Positions 51,112-60,382 of a DNA stretch of 64,000 nucleotides are shown piece after piece; position 1 is the stretch's first letter, and the number at the start of each line of letters is the position of its first letter. Location: contig NZ_JBBUTH010000009.1 of assembly GCF_038066595.1 (NCBI RefSeq), forward strand, positions 248,001 to 312,000, in the 5' to 3' direction. The notes beneath the pieces are model-generated. The model did no database searches. It was not told where the DNA came from and was given only the letters and a program-made list of their open reading frames with translations. The stretch is from Pseudaquabacterium inlustre (lineage in GTDB: Bacteria; Pseudomonadota; Gammaproteobacteria; Burkholderiales; Burkholderiaceae_C). Made by a program: the position numbers and the translations under genes.

Positions 51112-51936
51112 TCAAGGCAGACCGCCCGAGCAGACCAGGACTTGCCCTGTGATGTAGTGACTCTCCGGGCTGCACAGCAGGTAGACGGCACCCGCCGCTT
51201 CTTCCGGTGTGCCGGCGCGGCCCAGCGGCACCGCCGCCTCGGCGCCCTTCAACAGGCCGGGGTTGTTGGCCACCTCGATGCGCTGGCCGTCGATGTCGAT
51301 GTGGGTGCGGCCATCGGCGCCACCCTCGGTCAGGCGCGTGCGGATCATGCCGAAGGCCACGCTGTTGACGTTGACCTTGTGGCGCCCCCACTCCTTGGCC
51401 AGCGCCACGGTCAGGCCGTTGACGCCGGCCTTGGCCGCCGCATAGTTGGCCTGGGCGCTGCGTCCGTGCAGGCCGCTGATCGACGAGATGTTGACCACCT
51501 TGCGGAACACCTCGCGCCCGGCCGCCGCCTCTTCCTTCGCGGCGTGGCGGATGAAGCTGCCCGCCGCACGCAGGATGCGGAAGGGCGCGGTGAGATGCAC
51601 CTCCAGCAGCGCATGCCACTGGCGGTCGTCCATCTTGTGGATCGGCTCGTCCCAGGTGTAGCCGGCGTTGTTGACGATGATGTCCAGCCCGCCCAGCTGA
51701 TGTACCGCGGTGGCCACGAAGCGTTCGGCAAAGCCGTCGGCAGTGACATTGCCCACGCACACCGCGCCTTCGCTGCCCGCCGCCCGCACGGCGGCCAGGG
51801 CCTCCTCGGCACAGCCGGGGTCGAGGTCGTTGACCACCACCCGCGCCCCCTCGCGCGCCAGCTTCAGTGCAATGGCCCGGCCGATGCCTCGGCCCGAACC
51901 GGAAACGATCGCCACCTTGCCTTCGAGCTTGCCCAT
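51112..51936 (-). CDS. short-chain dehydrogenase/reductase, FabG-like
   Basis: 274 residues. NAD(P)-binding GSGRGIGRAIALKLA, NNAGYT, catalytic Ser in VVNISSISG, and YxxxK in QANYAAAKAGVNG. The C-terminus ends GQVLVCSGGLP. It oxidises or reduces a 3-hydroxyacyl or similar substrate. The start at 51936 (MGKLEGKVAIV) is chosen for its AGGAG 6 nt upstream and standard N-terminus; upstream in-frame codons are an artefact. An insertion of about 15 residues after the catalytic Ser region (AAKEEAAAGREVFRK) is typical of larger SDRs near fatty-acid genes. Confidence 0.9.
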   Translation of the reverse strand: MGKLEGKVAIVSGSGRGIGRAIALKLAREGARVVVNDLDPGCAEEALAAVRAAGSEGAVCVGNVTADGFAERFVATAVHQLGGLDIIVNNAGYTWDEPIHKMDDRQWHALLEVHLTAPFRILRAAGSFIRHAAKEEAAAGREVFRKVVNISSISGLHGRSAQANYAAAKAGVNGLTVALAKEWGRHKVNVNSVAFGMIRTRLTEGGADGRTHIDIDGQRIEVANNPGLLKGAEAAVPLGRAGTPEEAAGAVYLLCSPESHYITGQVLVCSGGLP

Positions 51937-52114
51937 GACCTGCTCCTGCATCGACCTGAGTGGCGTTTCAGTTTGCGCCGCCGCCCTGGCCGTGACCAAG
52001 GTGCTAACCCTGATCCTGCCGCGTCATGCAAGCGACATGGCGGCCAAGGGGCCGCGCCTACATTGGCCGCCGACGGCGCCCCCGTCCGCCAACACCCACT
52101 CAAGGAGACCCCCG

Positions 52115-53749
52115 ATGCGCACCCCCTTGCTAACCCTGCTGGCCACCGCCGTGCTGGCCCTGGCCGCCGGCTGCGCCACGCAGCCGCCCACCCGTCCGGC
52201 CGGATGGTCGGCGCCCGAGGCGGTGGTGGCGCCTTCGTCCTTCACCGGCGTGCATGGCCTGGCGGTGGACACGCAAGGCCGCCTGCTGGCCGGCAGCGTG
52301 GTGGGCAATGCCATCTGGCAGGTCGACCGCCAGACCGGTGCGGCCAAGATCCTGATCGGCGGCCCCGAGGGCCAGGCCGACGACATCGCCGTGGGGCCCA
52401 AGGGCGAGCTGGCCTGGACCAACTACCTGATGGGCATGCTGCGGTATCGCGACAACGATGCGGCGCCGATGAAGGTGCTGGCGCAAGGCTTGCCCGGCCT
52501 CAACTCGCTGGACTTCGACCGCCGCAACGGCAAGCTCTACGCCTCACAGGTGTTCCTGGGCGATGCGCTGTGGGAGATCGACCGCGACGGCGTCAAGCCG
52601 CCGCGGCTGATCGCCAAGGACCTGGGCGGCTTCAACGGCTTCGAGGTCGGCCCCGACGGCATGCTGTACGGCCCGCTGTGGTTCAAGAACAGCGTGGCCA
52701 AGGTCGATCCCGCCACGGGCCAGATCACGGTGATCAATTCGGAGTTCAAGATCCCGGCCGCCGCCAACCTGGACGGCAAGGGCAACCTGTGGGTGGTGGA
52801 CACGGTCACCGGCGAGCTGAGCAAGGTGGCGCTGGCCAACGGTCGCAAGACCGTGGTGGCGCAGCTGGCCACCGCACTCGACAACCTGGCCATCGCGCCC
52901 GACAACGGCCTGATCTATGTCTCGAACATGGCCGACAACGCGGTCATCGAAGTCAACCCCGCCACCGGCGCGCAGCGCACGCTGACGCGCGGCAAGACCG
53001 CCGTGCCTGCCGGCCTGAAGGCCGATGGTGGCCAGCTGTGGCTGGCCGATGTGTTTGCCTACCGCCGCATCGACGCGTCCAGCGGCGAGGTGACCGACCT
53101 GAAGCGCATGCAGTCGTCGGACATGGAGTACCCGTTCTCGCTGGGCCTGAGCGCCAAACATGTGGCGCTGGCTTCCTGGTTCACCGGCACGGTGCAGGTG
53201 CTGGACCGAGAGACGAACAAGACCCTGGCGATGCTGCATGGCTTCAAGGCGCCGTACGACGCGCTGCCGCTGCCCGACGGCACGGTGCTGGTGGCCGAGA
53301 TCGCCACCGGCAGCATCCTGCGTGCCCATGGCAAGGACTGGCATGAGCGCGCCACCGTGGCCAGCGGCCTGGCCGGCCCGGTGCAGATGACGCTGGGCCC
53401 CGATGGCGCGCTGTACGTCAGCGAGGCCGCGGGCAATGTGGTGCGCGTGAACCTGGCTGACGGCGCCAAGACCACGGTGGCCACCGGCCTGGCCCTGCCC
53501 GAAGGCCTGGCCTTCACGCCCTGGGGCTCGCTGGTGGTGGCCGAGACCGCAGCGGGCAAGCTGACCGAGATCGACCTGGCCGGCAACACGCGGCGCACGC
53601 TGGCCGACCGGCTGCCGATCGGCCTGTCCGGCGGCCCCGGCATGCCGCCGCCCTATGTGCCCACCGGCGTGACGGTGGACGCCCAGGGCAACGTGTTCTT
53701 CAGCGCCGACCGCAACAACGGGGTCTACCGCGTGCGGCCGGCACGCTGA
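52115..53749 (+). CDS. beta-propeller (SMP-30/NHL-like) lipoprotein
   Basis: 544 residues. The lipobox LALAAGC places lipidated C20. The remainder is a run of six-bladed-propeller-type repeats (for example VHGLAVDTQGRLLAGS, IAVGPKGELAWT, FEVGPDGMLYGP, MTLGPDGALYVSEAAG, VTVDAQGNVFFSADRNNGVYRV), probably two propellers or one large one. Related proteins are lactonases or scaffold lipoproteins such as Vgb-like lyases; metal-ligand residues could not be assigned. AAGGAG lies upstream of the ATG. Apparently monocistronic; substrate unknown. Confidence 0.82.
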   Translation: MRTPLLTLLATAVLALAAGCATQPPTRPAGWSAPEAVVAPSSFTGVHGLAVDTQGRLLAGSVVGNAIWQVDRQTGAAKILIGGPEGQADDIAVGPKGELAWTNYLMGMLRYRDNDAAPMKVLAQGLPGLNSLDFDRRNGKLYASQVFLGDALWEIDRDGVKPPRLIAKDLGGFNGFEVGPDGMLYGPLWFKNSVAKVDPATGQITVINSEFKIPAAANLDGKGNLWVVDTVTGELSKVALANGRKTVVAQLATALDNLAIAPDNGLIYVSNMADNAVIEVNPATGAQRTLTRGKTAVPAGLKADGGQLWLADVFAYRRIDASSGEVTDLKRMQSSDMEYPFSLGLSAKHVALASWFTGTVQVLDRETNKTLAMLHGFKAPYDALPLPDGTVLVAEIATGSILRAHGKDWHERATVASGLAGPVQMTLGPDGALYVSEAAGNVVRVNLADGAKTTVATGLALPEGLAFTPWGSLVVAETAAGKLTEIDLAGNTRRTLADRLPIGLSGGPGMPPPYVPTGVTVDAQGNVFFSADRNNGVYRVRPAR

Positions 53750-53790
53750 TCGGGGCTTTGGCCGGCAGGCATCCGCGGTACAAACCGCGC

Positions 53791-55164
53791 ATGCCTGTTG
53801 TCCGTGCCTTGCGCCTGCTGTCGGCGCTGCTGTTTGCCGTTCTGCCCGCACTGGGGTCCGGCGCCGCCGCCGCCCCGGCCCTGCCCACCCTGCCCCGCAG
53901 CGCCATTACCGCGGCCGAGCTGGCCGTGGTGATCGCCGAGGGCGACCCGCTCAGCGAGGCCGTCGGCCTGGCCTACCAGCGCGCCCGCGGCATCCCGGAA
54001 TCGCACATGGTGCGCGTGGCGCTGCCGGCCGGGCGCGATGCCATCGGCGCGACCGAGTTCGCCGCGGTCAAGGCCGCCATCGACGCCCGCCTGGGCCCCA
54101 AGGTGCAGGCCACGCTGCTCACCTTCACCCAGCCCTCGCGCGTGCAGGGCGAGCGCTGTGCGGCCAGCATCACGGCGGCCATGGCCTTCGGCTTCGACGC
54201 ACGGCTGTGCGGCCAGTGCGCGCCCACCCTGCCCTCGCCCTACTTCGACAGCGACAGCACCCGGCCCTACACCGACCTGCGCATCCGCCCGTCGATGATG
54301 CTGGGCGCGCGCACGCTGGCCGAAGCCGAGGCGCTGATCGCGCGCGGCCTGGCCGCCGATGGCAGCCAGCCCACCGGCACCGGCTATGCGCTGCGCACCA
54401 GCGACGCCGCTCGCAGCGTGCGCTGGCCCGATCTGGCGCAGCTGCCGGCCGGCTGGGCGCAAGCACCGGGCCTGGCCTGGCAATACCTGGACCACAGCGC
54501 CGCCAACGGTGCCAGCGCCCCCGCTTCGGCACCGGGCAATGCCCTCGCCGACCGCAGCGACGTGCTGTTCTACTTCACAGGCCTGGCCCGGGTGGACAAG
54601 CTGGACACGCTGCGCTTCGTGCCCGGCGCGGTGGCCGACCACCTCACCTCCACCGGCGGCGCGCTGCCCGACGGCCATGGCCAGATGACGGCGCTGGCCT
54701 GGCTGGCGGCCGGCGCCACCGGCAGCTACGGCACGGTGGAAGAGCCCTGCAACCATGTGCAGAAATTTCCGCGCGCCACGGTGCTGGTGGACCACTACCT
54801 GCGCGGCGCCACGCTGATCGAGGCCTACTGGAAATCGGTGGCCTGGCCCGGCCAGGGCCTGTTCGTTGGCGAACCGCTGGCGCGGCCCTGGCCCGATGCG
54901 CCCAGCGCACAGATCAGCGACGGCGAACTGCTGCTTCACACGCGCAGCCTGCGCCGCGGCGCCACCTACCGTGTGGCCTGGCAGCGCAGTGGCGCCAGCC
55001 CCTGGCAGGTGCTGTCGGCGCCTGCCGCCAGCCGCACCGCCGGCCAGCCCCAGCCGGTGACCTGGCGTGTGCCGCTCGGCCCGCTGGCCGAGTCGGGTGG
55101 CCGGCTCGGCCTGATCGGCCCCTGCCCGCTGCGGCCGGCACAGGCTTGTCTGCTGGGGCCTTGA
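53791..55164 (+). CDS. TIGR03790-type exported protein
   Basis: 457 residues. N-terminal signal peptide (hydrophobic about 8-28, cleavage near GAAAA|P). The conserved start of the mature domain, AELAVVIAEGDPLSEAVGLAYQRARGIPESHMVRVALP, fits the TIGR03790 family of uncharacterised exported proteins. Cysteines (ERCAASIT, LCGQCAPT, EEPCNHV) could form disulfides. A C-terminal beta-sandwich-like tail follows (TYRVAWQRSGASPW). The gene lies 41 bp after the propeller lipoprotein gene and may share its transcript. Function unknown. Confidence 0.78.
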   Translation: MPVVRALRLLSALLFAVLPALGSGAAAAPALPTLPRSAITAAELAVVIAEGDPLSEAVGLAYQRARGIPESHMVRVALPAGRDAIGATEFAAVKAAIDARLGPKVQATLLTFTQPSRVQGERCAASITAAMAFGFDARLCGQCAPTLPSPYFDSDSTRPYTDLRIRPSMMLGARTLAEAEALIARGLAADGSQPTGTGYALRTSDAARSVRWPDLAQLPAGWAQAPGLAWQYLDHSAANGASAPASAPGNALADRSDVLFYFTGLARVDKLDTLRFVPGAVADHLTSTGGALPDGHGQMTALAWLAAGATGSYGTVEEPCNHVQKFPRATVLVDHYLRGATLIEAYWKSVAWPGQGLFVGEPLARPWPDAPSAQISDGELLLHTRSLRRGATYRVAWQRSGASPWQVLSAPAASRTAGQPQPVTWRVPLGPLAESGGRLGLIGPCPLRPAQACLLGP

Positions 55165-55197
55165 CGACGGCCCCGGCCCGCCACAAGCGCAGCGTCG

Positions 55198-56358
55198 TCA
55201 GGCCACCCAGCGGTACCAGCGCACGCCGGCGGCATCGAGCTCGGCGCGCACCTCGCCGCGGTGCACCAGGTGGTTCAGGTGCGCCATGCTCTCGCCGGTG
55301 GCCATGCCCAGCAGCTCGCCCTTGCCGTCGATGGGGCGGGCAAACAGCGCGCCGAACACGTCGATGGCGCGGCGCGGCCCGTCGCGCAGCGTGCGGCCCA
55401 GGCGCTGCAGCCCGCGCTGGTGGCCACGCATCAGGCGCTGCAGCCGCGCGTGCAGGCCGCGGAAGGGCTCGTTGTGCGCCGGCAGCACCAGCAGGTCATC
55501 GCCCAGTGCGCCGTGCAGCTTCTCGAGCGACGAGATCCAGTCGCCCAGCGGGTCGGCGTCGGGCTCGGTGGGAAACACGCTGACGTTCGACGAAATCTTG
55601 GGCAGCACCTGGTCGCCCGAGACCAGCACCTTCAGGTCGTCGCACACCAGGCAGGCGTGCTCGGGCGAATGGCCACGGCCGACGATGACGCGCCAGTCGT
55701 GCGCGCCAATGCGGATCACCTCGCCATCGACGATGCGGCGGAAGCTCTCGGGCAGCGGGTGCACGAACTTGCCGAAGCCGCCGAAGCGCGCGCGGTAGAC
55801 GTCGATGGCCTCCTCGGGCCAGCCGCACTGGCGATAAAAGCGCACGCCATCCTCCGGCGCCTCGCGGCCGGTGTCGGCGGCCAGCACGCGGCAGGTCAGG
55901 TATTCCTCGCGCGTCATCCACAGCCGGCACTGGAACTTGCGGGTCAGCCAGCCGGCCATGCCCACATGGTCGGGGTGCATGTGGGTGCAGAAGATGCGGG
56001 TGATGCGCGCGCCCTGCGGCGTGGCGGCCAGCGGGCCGTCCTCGGCGATCAGCGCGCGCCACACGGCCAGGGCCTCGGGCGTTTTGGTGCCGGTGTCCAC
56101 CAGGGCCCAGCCGGGGCCCTGCGCGTCCTCGTCGGCAATCAGCCACAGGTTGATGTGGTTCAGCGCAAAGGGCATCGGCAGGCGCAGCCACAGCACGCCG
56201 GGCGCCACCTCCAGCGGCTGGCCGGGCGCGGGCGCCTCGGCCCAGGGGTAGTCGAGCTTGTAGGGCGGCTCGGCGATGGCTTCGTCGGCCTCGGGGGGCA
56301 GGTCGGGACGGCCGTCGGCGCTGGCCGCGGCGGCAGGAGCGGAATCGGTAGCAGGCAT
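55198..56358 (-). CDS. metallo-beta-lactamase fold hydrolase
   Basis: 386 residues. After a low-complexity acidic N-terminus (1-30) comes the MBL domain with the zinc motif FCTHMHPDHVGMAG, a second His in VGRGHSPEHACLV and Asp in VSGDQVLPKIS. A C-terminal helical extension (about 300-386) is typical of the LACTB2/glyoxalase II-like branch. It hydrolyses a thioester or lactone; substrate unknown. Convergent with the TIGR03790 gene. Confidence 0.88.
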   Translation of the reverse strand: MPATDSAPAAAASADGRPDLPPEADEAIAEPPYKLDYPWAEAPAPGQPLEVAPGVLWLRLPMPFALNHINLWLIADEDAQGPGWALVDTGTKTPEALAVWRALIAEDGPLAATPQGARITRIFCTHMHPDHVGMAGWLTRKFQCRLWMTREEYLTCRVLAADTGREAPEDGVRFYRQCGWPEEAIDVYRARFGGFGKFVHPLPESFRRIVDGEVIRIGAHDWRVIVGRGHSPEHACLVCDDLKVLVSGDQVLPKISSNVSVFPTEPDADPLGDWISSLEKLHGALGDDLLVLPAHNEPFRGLHARLQRLMRGHQRGLQRLGRTLRDGPRRAIDVFGALFARPIDGKGELLGMATGESMAHLNHLVHRGEVRAELDAAGVRWYRWVA

Positions 56359-56423
56359 CGGCCGATTGTGCGCCAGCCGCCCCGCGGCCGCTGGGCATGG
56401 CCCGCCGGCGCCCAATGCGGCGC

Positions 56424-57515
56424 TCAGGCGTCCGACAGCGCGTACAGCAGCCGGCGGTAGACGCGGGCGTGGCTGAGCAGCTCCAGGTGGTGCAGGTCCT
56501 CGCCCACCCAGCAGTTGCGCTCGGGCAGCGCCAGGTCTCGTGCCGGGTTGGCGTGGCGGCCCATGGCGCTGTCCACCGGCACCAGCCCATCGCCCGGCTG
56601 GCGCGGCGCGCCATGGCGGCCCACCCGTGCCGGCAAGCAGCCAGCCAGCGCATGGCACTCCACACCGTCGGGCAGCGGCACCGGCACCCGGTGGTCGCGG
56701 GTGTCGAAGTGGTCGTGCGGCTGCCAGTCGGCGGCCAGCAGGTTGCCGTGGCGCAGGTCGGCCACGCCGTCGCTGCGCAGGCGGGCCAGCCGGGCCAGCG
56801 GTGCCGAGGCCTGGCGCAGCCCCAGCACGCGGCGCAGCCAGGGCCGCATGTGGTCCAGCGGCAGGCCGTGGTGCGGCGTGCCCAGGAACACCAGCCGCCG
56901 CAGCGCGCGGCGCCAGGCCTCGTCAGCGCCCTCGGCCTGGGCACAGGCGCTGCGCGCCACCAGGCCGCCCATGCCATGGCCGACGATGTCGATGCCGCGC
57001 AGCGGCACCGGCCACGCCTGGTGCAGTTCGGCCAGCAGCCGGTTCAGCAGCGCGCCGTTGGCCGAGATGCGCAGCCCGCTGCTGTAGCGCAGGTGCAGCA
57101 CGCTGGCATCCAGGGTGCTGCCCAGCTGCGCCGCATAGTCGTGGCCATCGCGCTGCCAGCTGTGCTCGTCCAGGCACAGGTCGTGCACCAGCAGCACCAC
57201 GCGCTGGTGCGGCGGCTCGGCCCAGGCGCCGGCGCCCAGCGGCAGGTTCAGGCGGTGGCCGCCCCGCCGCAGCTGCATCTGGGTGGCCAGCGCATGGTCG
57301 GCGCGCTGCAGGTGGTCGCCCAGCAAGCCGTTGAGCACGGCCACCAGGCCGTCACGAAGCGGCGCCGGGTGGGCGGCATCGCCCACGCCGATCTGGTCGA
57401 GCAACTGGGTCAGCGCATCCTCGCCGGGTGGCCAGGCCCAGGGCGTGCCGGACTCGGGCGCCCGGGCCGCAAGAGGCCATGCCGCCGGGGGAAATAGGTG
57501 CTGGTTGCCGCGCAT
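56424..57515 (-). CDS. degenerate lipase-like alpha/beta hydrolase
   Basis: 363 residues resembling PGAP1/triacylglycerol-lipase-type proteins (VVLLVHDLCLDEHSW, IDIVGHGMGGLVARSA, RRLVFLGTPHHGLPLDHM). The nucleophile elbow reads G-H-G-M-G-G at 179-184, so the Ser expected at 181 is Gly. The oxyanion HG is HD (111-112). GTPHHG and a late His remain. By these residues it should not act as an ordinary serine lipase; it may be a pseudo-enzyme or binding protein. It lies about 150 bp downstream of the acyl-CoA synthetase gene in the same direction. Confidence 0.8.
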   Translation of the reverse strand: MRGNQHLFPPAAWPLAARAPESGTPWAWPPGEDALTQLLDQIGVGDAAHPAPLRDGLVAVLNGLLGDHLQRADHALATQMQLRRGGHRLNLPLGAGAWAEPPHQRVVLLVHDLCLDEHSWQRDGHDYAAQLGSTLDASVLHLRYSSGLRISANGALLNRLLAELHQAWPVPLRGIDIVGHGMGGLVARSACAQAEGADEAWRRALRRLVFLGTPHHGLPLDHMRPWLRRVLGLRQASAPLARLARLRSDGVADLRHGNLLAADWQPHDHFDTRDHRVPVPLPDGVECHALAGCLPARVGRHGAPRQPGDGLVPVDSAMGRHANPARDLALPERNCWVGEDLHHLELLSHARVYRRLLYALSDA

Positions 57516-57531
57516 CGGAGCCTCGCTGTTC

Positions 57532-57555
57532 CACCGGCCAGCCCTGTGGCCGGTG
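57532..57555 (-). other. hairpin directly upstream of the lipase-like gene
   Basis: CACCGGCCA (57532-57540) pairs perfectly with TGGCCGGTG (57547-57555) around 6 nt. On the minus strand it ends 16 bp before the lipase-like start codon, after the acyl-CoA synthetase stop. It may end the liv operon transcript or influence initiation; no U tract. Confidence 0.4.
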
Positions 57556-57668
57556 AAACATTGGCGCTCAGCCGCCGGTGGCGGGGTCTGCGGCAGATCA
57601 ATGTCAGCCGGCCGTCAGCCGCGCCAAGGGCGGTGCAGCGGGCAGCAGCCGCCGCCGTCTGCGGTGGA

Positions 57669-59573
57669 TCAAGCCGCGGCCTGGCCCTTGTACATGCCTT
57701 CGATCAAATCGGCGTACTTCTTGTTGATCAGCGAGCGCTTGAGCTTCATCGTCGGCGTGAGCTCTTCGTCTTCAGCGGTCAGGCGCTGCTCGATCAGGCG
57801 GAACTGCTTGATCTGCTCCACCCGGGCGAAGGCCTTGTTGACCTTCTCGATCTCCTCGCCAATCAGCGTGATGACCTCGGGCGCGCGGCACAGGCTCTTG
57901 AAGTCGCTGAACTGCACGTCGCGGTCCTGCGCCCACTGGGCCACGTTCTCCTCGTCGATCATCACCAGGCAGCTGAGGTAGGCGCGCTTGTCGCCGATCA
58001 CCACCGCGTCGGTGACGTAAGGGCTGAACTTGAGCTGGTTCTCCCACTCGCTGGGCGTGATGTTCTTGCCGCCGGCCGTGATGATGATGTCCTTCATGCG
58101 GTCGGTGATGTAGAACCAGCCCTGATCGTCGACGCGGCCCACGTCGCCGGTGTGCAGCCACCCCTCGGCGTCGATGGCCTCGGCGGTCTTCTCGGGCAGG
58201 TTCAGGTAGCCGGCAAAGCGGTTGTCGCCGCGCAGCAGGATCTCGTGCGTGACCGGCGCGATGCGCATCTCCACGCCCGGCCCCGGAATGCCGATGCTGC
58301 CCGGCCGCGTGGCGTCGCGCGGCGTGACGGTGCCGCCGCCGCAGGTTTCGGTCATGCCCCAGCCCTCGCGCAGCGGGATGCCGAGTGCCAGGTACCAGCG
58401 GATCAGCTCGGGCGAGATCGGCGCCGCGCCGGTGAGGGCCAGGTGCACGCGGTTCAGGCCCAGCATGCGCCGCACATTGCCCAGCACGGCCACGCGCGCC
58501 ACGGCGTACTGCGCAGCCAGCAGGCCGCCCGGCGTGCCGCCCTTCTCCTTCAGCGCCGCCACCTTCGTGCCCACGCCGATGGCCCAGGCATAGGCCAGCT
58601 GCTGCAGCTTGCCGGCCTCCTTCAGCGCGATGCTGACGCTGGAGTACATCTTCTCCCACACCCGCGGCACGGCGAAGAACACATGCGGCTGCACCTCGCG
58701 CACGTTCTCGAACACGGTTTCGGGGTTCTCGACGAAGTTCACCACCGAGCGCCGGTAGATCGACACGTACTCGCCGATCAGCCGCTCGGCGATGTGGCAC
58801 AGCGGCAGGAAGGCCACGCGCTCCTCGGCCTCGGGCAGGTCCTGGAACAGACCCGGGTTGGTGGACGCCAGCACCGCGCACAGGTTGCGGTTGAGCATCA
58901 TCGCGCCCTTGGGCTTGCCGGTGGTGCCCGAGGTGTAGACCAGCACGGCCAGATCCTCCGGCCCGCGGCTGGCAAGTCGCTCCTGCAGCAGGCCGGGATG
59001 CTGCTTCAGGTAGGCGCGGCCCGCCTCGCGCAGCTGGTCCAGGCTGATGACATCGGGGTCGCTGAACTGGGTCAGGCCTTCCATGTTGAAGATGACCACC
59101 TTGCGCAGCAGCGGCAGCTGATCGCGCATCTCCAGCCACTTGTCGAGTTGCTCGTCGTCCTCGACGAACAGGAACACCGATCCTGAATCAGCGCACAGGT
59201 ACTGCACCTGCACCGCCGCATCGGTAGGGTAGATGCCGTTGACCGCACCGCCCATCGAGAGGCCGGCCAGATCGGTCCACACCCATTCGCGGCAGGTGTT
59301 GGACAGCACCGAGATCACCTCGCCCGGCTGGTAGCCCAGGCTCACCAGGCCGGCGCCGATCTCGGTGACGATGGTGGCCACCTCGTTCCAGGTGTAGCTG
59401 CGCCACAGGCCCAGATCCTTCTGGCGCATCATCACCGCGTCGCCCAGTTCCTTCACACGGTGCCAGAACATCTTGGCCACCGTGTCGAAGGGCAACGGTT
59501 CCGGCGCCCAGCCCGGCCGGTTGGCGGTGACGATGCGGTGGGGATCGACTGCGTTGCTCATCGGGGTGCTCAT
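57669..59573 (-). CDS. long-chain-type AMP-dependent acyl-CoA synthetase
   Basis: 634 residues. ATP loop VLVYTSGTTGKPKGAMM, then LPLCHIAERLIGEY, REGWGMTETCGGG, LHTGDVGRVDDQGWFYITDR and TAGGKNITPSEWEN. This is the FadD15/long-chain (VLCS-like) AMP ligase branch. It activates a carboxylic acid to its CoA ester. The start at 59573 overlaps the livF stop (ATGA), so it is the fifth gene of the liv operon. A preceding GTG (59579) is less likely. Coupling to a branched-chain-type importer suggests that the imported acid is its substrate. Confidence 0.92.
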   Translation of the reverse strand: MSTPMSNAVDPHRIVTANRPGWAPEPLPFDTVAKMFWHRVKELGDAVMMRQKDLGLWRSYTWNEVATIVTEIGAGLVSLGYQPGEVISVLSNTCREWVWTDLAGLSMGGAVNGIYPTDAAVQVQYLCADSGSVFLFVEDDEQLDKWLEMRDQLPLLRKVVIFNMEGLTQFSDPDVISLDQLREAGRAYLKQHPGLLQERLASRGPEDLAVLVYTSGTTGKPKGAMMLNRNLCAVLASTNPGLFQDLPEAEERVAFLPLCHIAERLIGEYVSIYRRSVVNFVENPETVFENVREVQPHVFFAVPRVWEKMYSSVSIALKEAGKLQQLAYAWAIGVGTKVAALKEKGGTPGGLLAAQYAVARVAVLGNVRRMLGLNRVHLALTGAAPISPELIRWYLALGIPLREGWGMTETCGGGTVTPRDATRPGSIGIPGPGVEMRIAPVTHEILLRGDNRFAGYLNLPEKTAEAIDAEGWLHTGDVGRVDDQGWFYITDRMKDIIITAGGKNITPSEWENQLKFSPYVTDAVVIGDKRAYLSCLVMIDEENVAQWAQDRDVQFSDFKSLCRAPEVITLIGEEIEKVNKAFARVEQIKQFRLIEQRLTAEDEELTPTMKLKRSLINKKYADLIEGMYKGQAAA

Positions 59574-60382
59574 CGCCACGTTTTCTTCTTCTTCCAGCGC
59601 CGCTCACCGCGCACGCCGGATTCCTTCATGCCGAGGTAGAACTCGCGGATGTCCTCCTTCTCGCGCAGGATGTCGCAGCGGTCTTCCATCACGATGCGGC
59701 CGTTCTCGAGCACGTAGCCGTAGTCGGCGGCGTTCAGCGCCATGTTGGCGTTCTGCTCGACCAGCAGGATGGTGGTGCCGCGCTCGCGGTTGATGCGCAC
59801 GACGATCTCGAAGATCTCCTTGGTCAGCCGCGGCGACAGGCCCAGGCTGGGCTCGTCGAGCAGGATCAGTTCGGGCCGGGCCATCAGCGCACGGCTGATC
59901 GCCAGCATCTGCTGCTGGCCGCCCGACAGCAGGCCGGCGTCCTGGCGCTCGCGCTCCTTCAGGATCGGGAAGTAGCCGAACACGCGCTCGATGTCCTCCG
60001 CCACGCCGTCCTTGTCGTTGCGGGTGAAGGCGCCCATCAGCAGGTTGTCGCGCACGCTCAGCAGCGGGAACACCTCGCGGCCCTCGGGCACATGGGCCAG
60101 GCCGCGGCGCACGATCTCGGCGGGGTCCTTGCCGGTGATGTCCTGGCCCTTGAACTGCACCGTGCCGCGCAGCGGATCCAGCACGCCGGAGATGGTCTTC
60201 AGGATGGTGCTCTTGCCCGCGCCGTTGCTGCCCAGCACGGTGGCGATCTCGCCACGCCGCACCTTCAGGCTGACGCCGCGGATGGCCTTGATCGGGCCGT
60301 AGGCGCTTTCGACATTGGCCAGCGACAGCAGGATTTCGCTGTCCGCCGCGGCCGGCGGCACGGCATTCAACACGGCACTCAT
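59570..60382 (-). CDS. livF: branched-chain amino acid-type ABC transporter ATPase LivF
   Basis: 270 residues. Walker A GSNGAGKSTILK, signature LSGGQQQMLAISRAL, Walker B ELILLDEPSLGLSP, H-loop LLVEQNANMALN. The C-terminus is extended with a basic tail (RWKKKKTWR). Overlaps livG and the acyl-CoA synthetase gene by 4 nt each (ATGA). HAAT-family importers carry branched amino acids but also aromatic or aliphatic acids. Confidence 0.93.
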   Translation of the reverse strand: MSAVLNAVPPAAADSEILLSLANVESAYGPIKAIRGVSLKVRRGEIATVLGSNGAGKSTILKTISGVLDPLRGTVQFKGQDITGKDPAEIVRRGLAHVPEGREVFPLLSVRDNLLMGAFTRNDKDGVAEDIERVFGYFPILKERERQDAGLLSGGQQQMLAISRALMARPELILLDEPSLGLSPRLTKEIFEIVVRINRERGTTILLVEQNANMALNAADYGYVLENGRIVMEDRCDILREKEDIREFYLGMKESGVRGERRWKKKKTWR

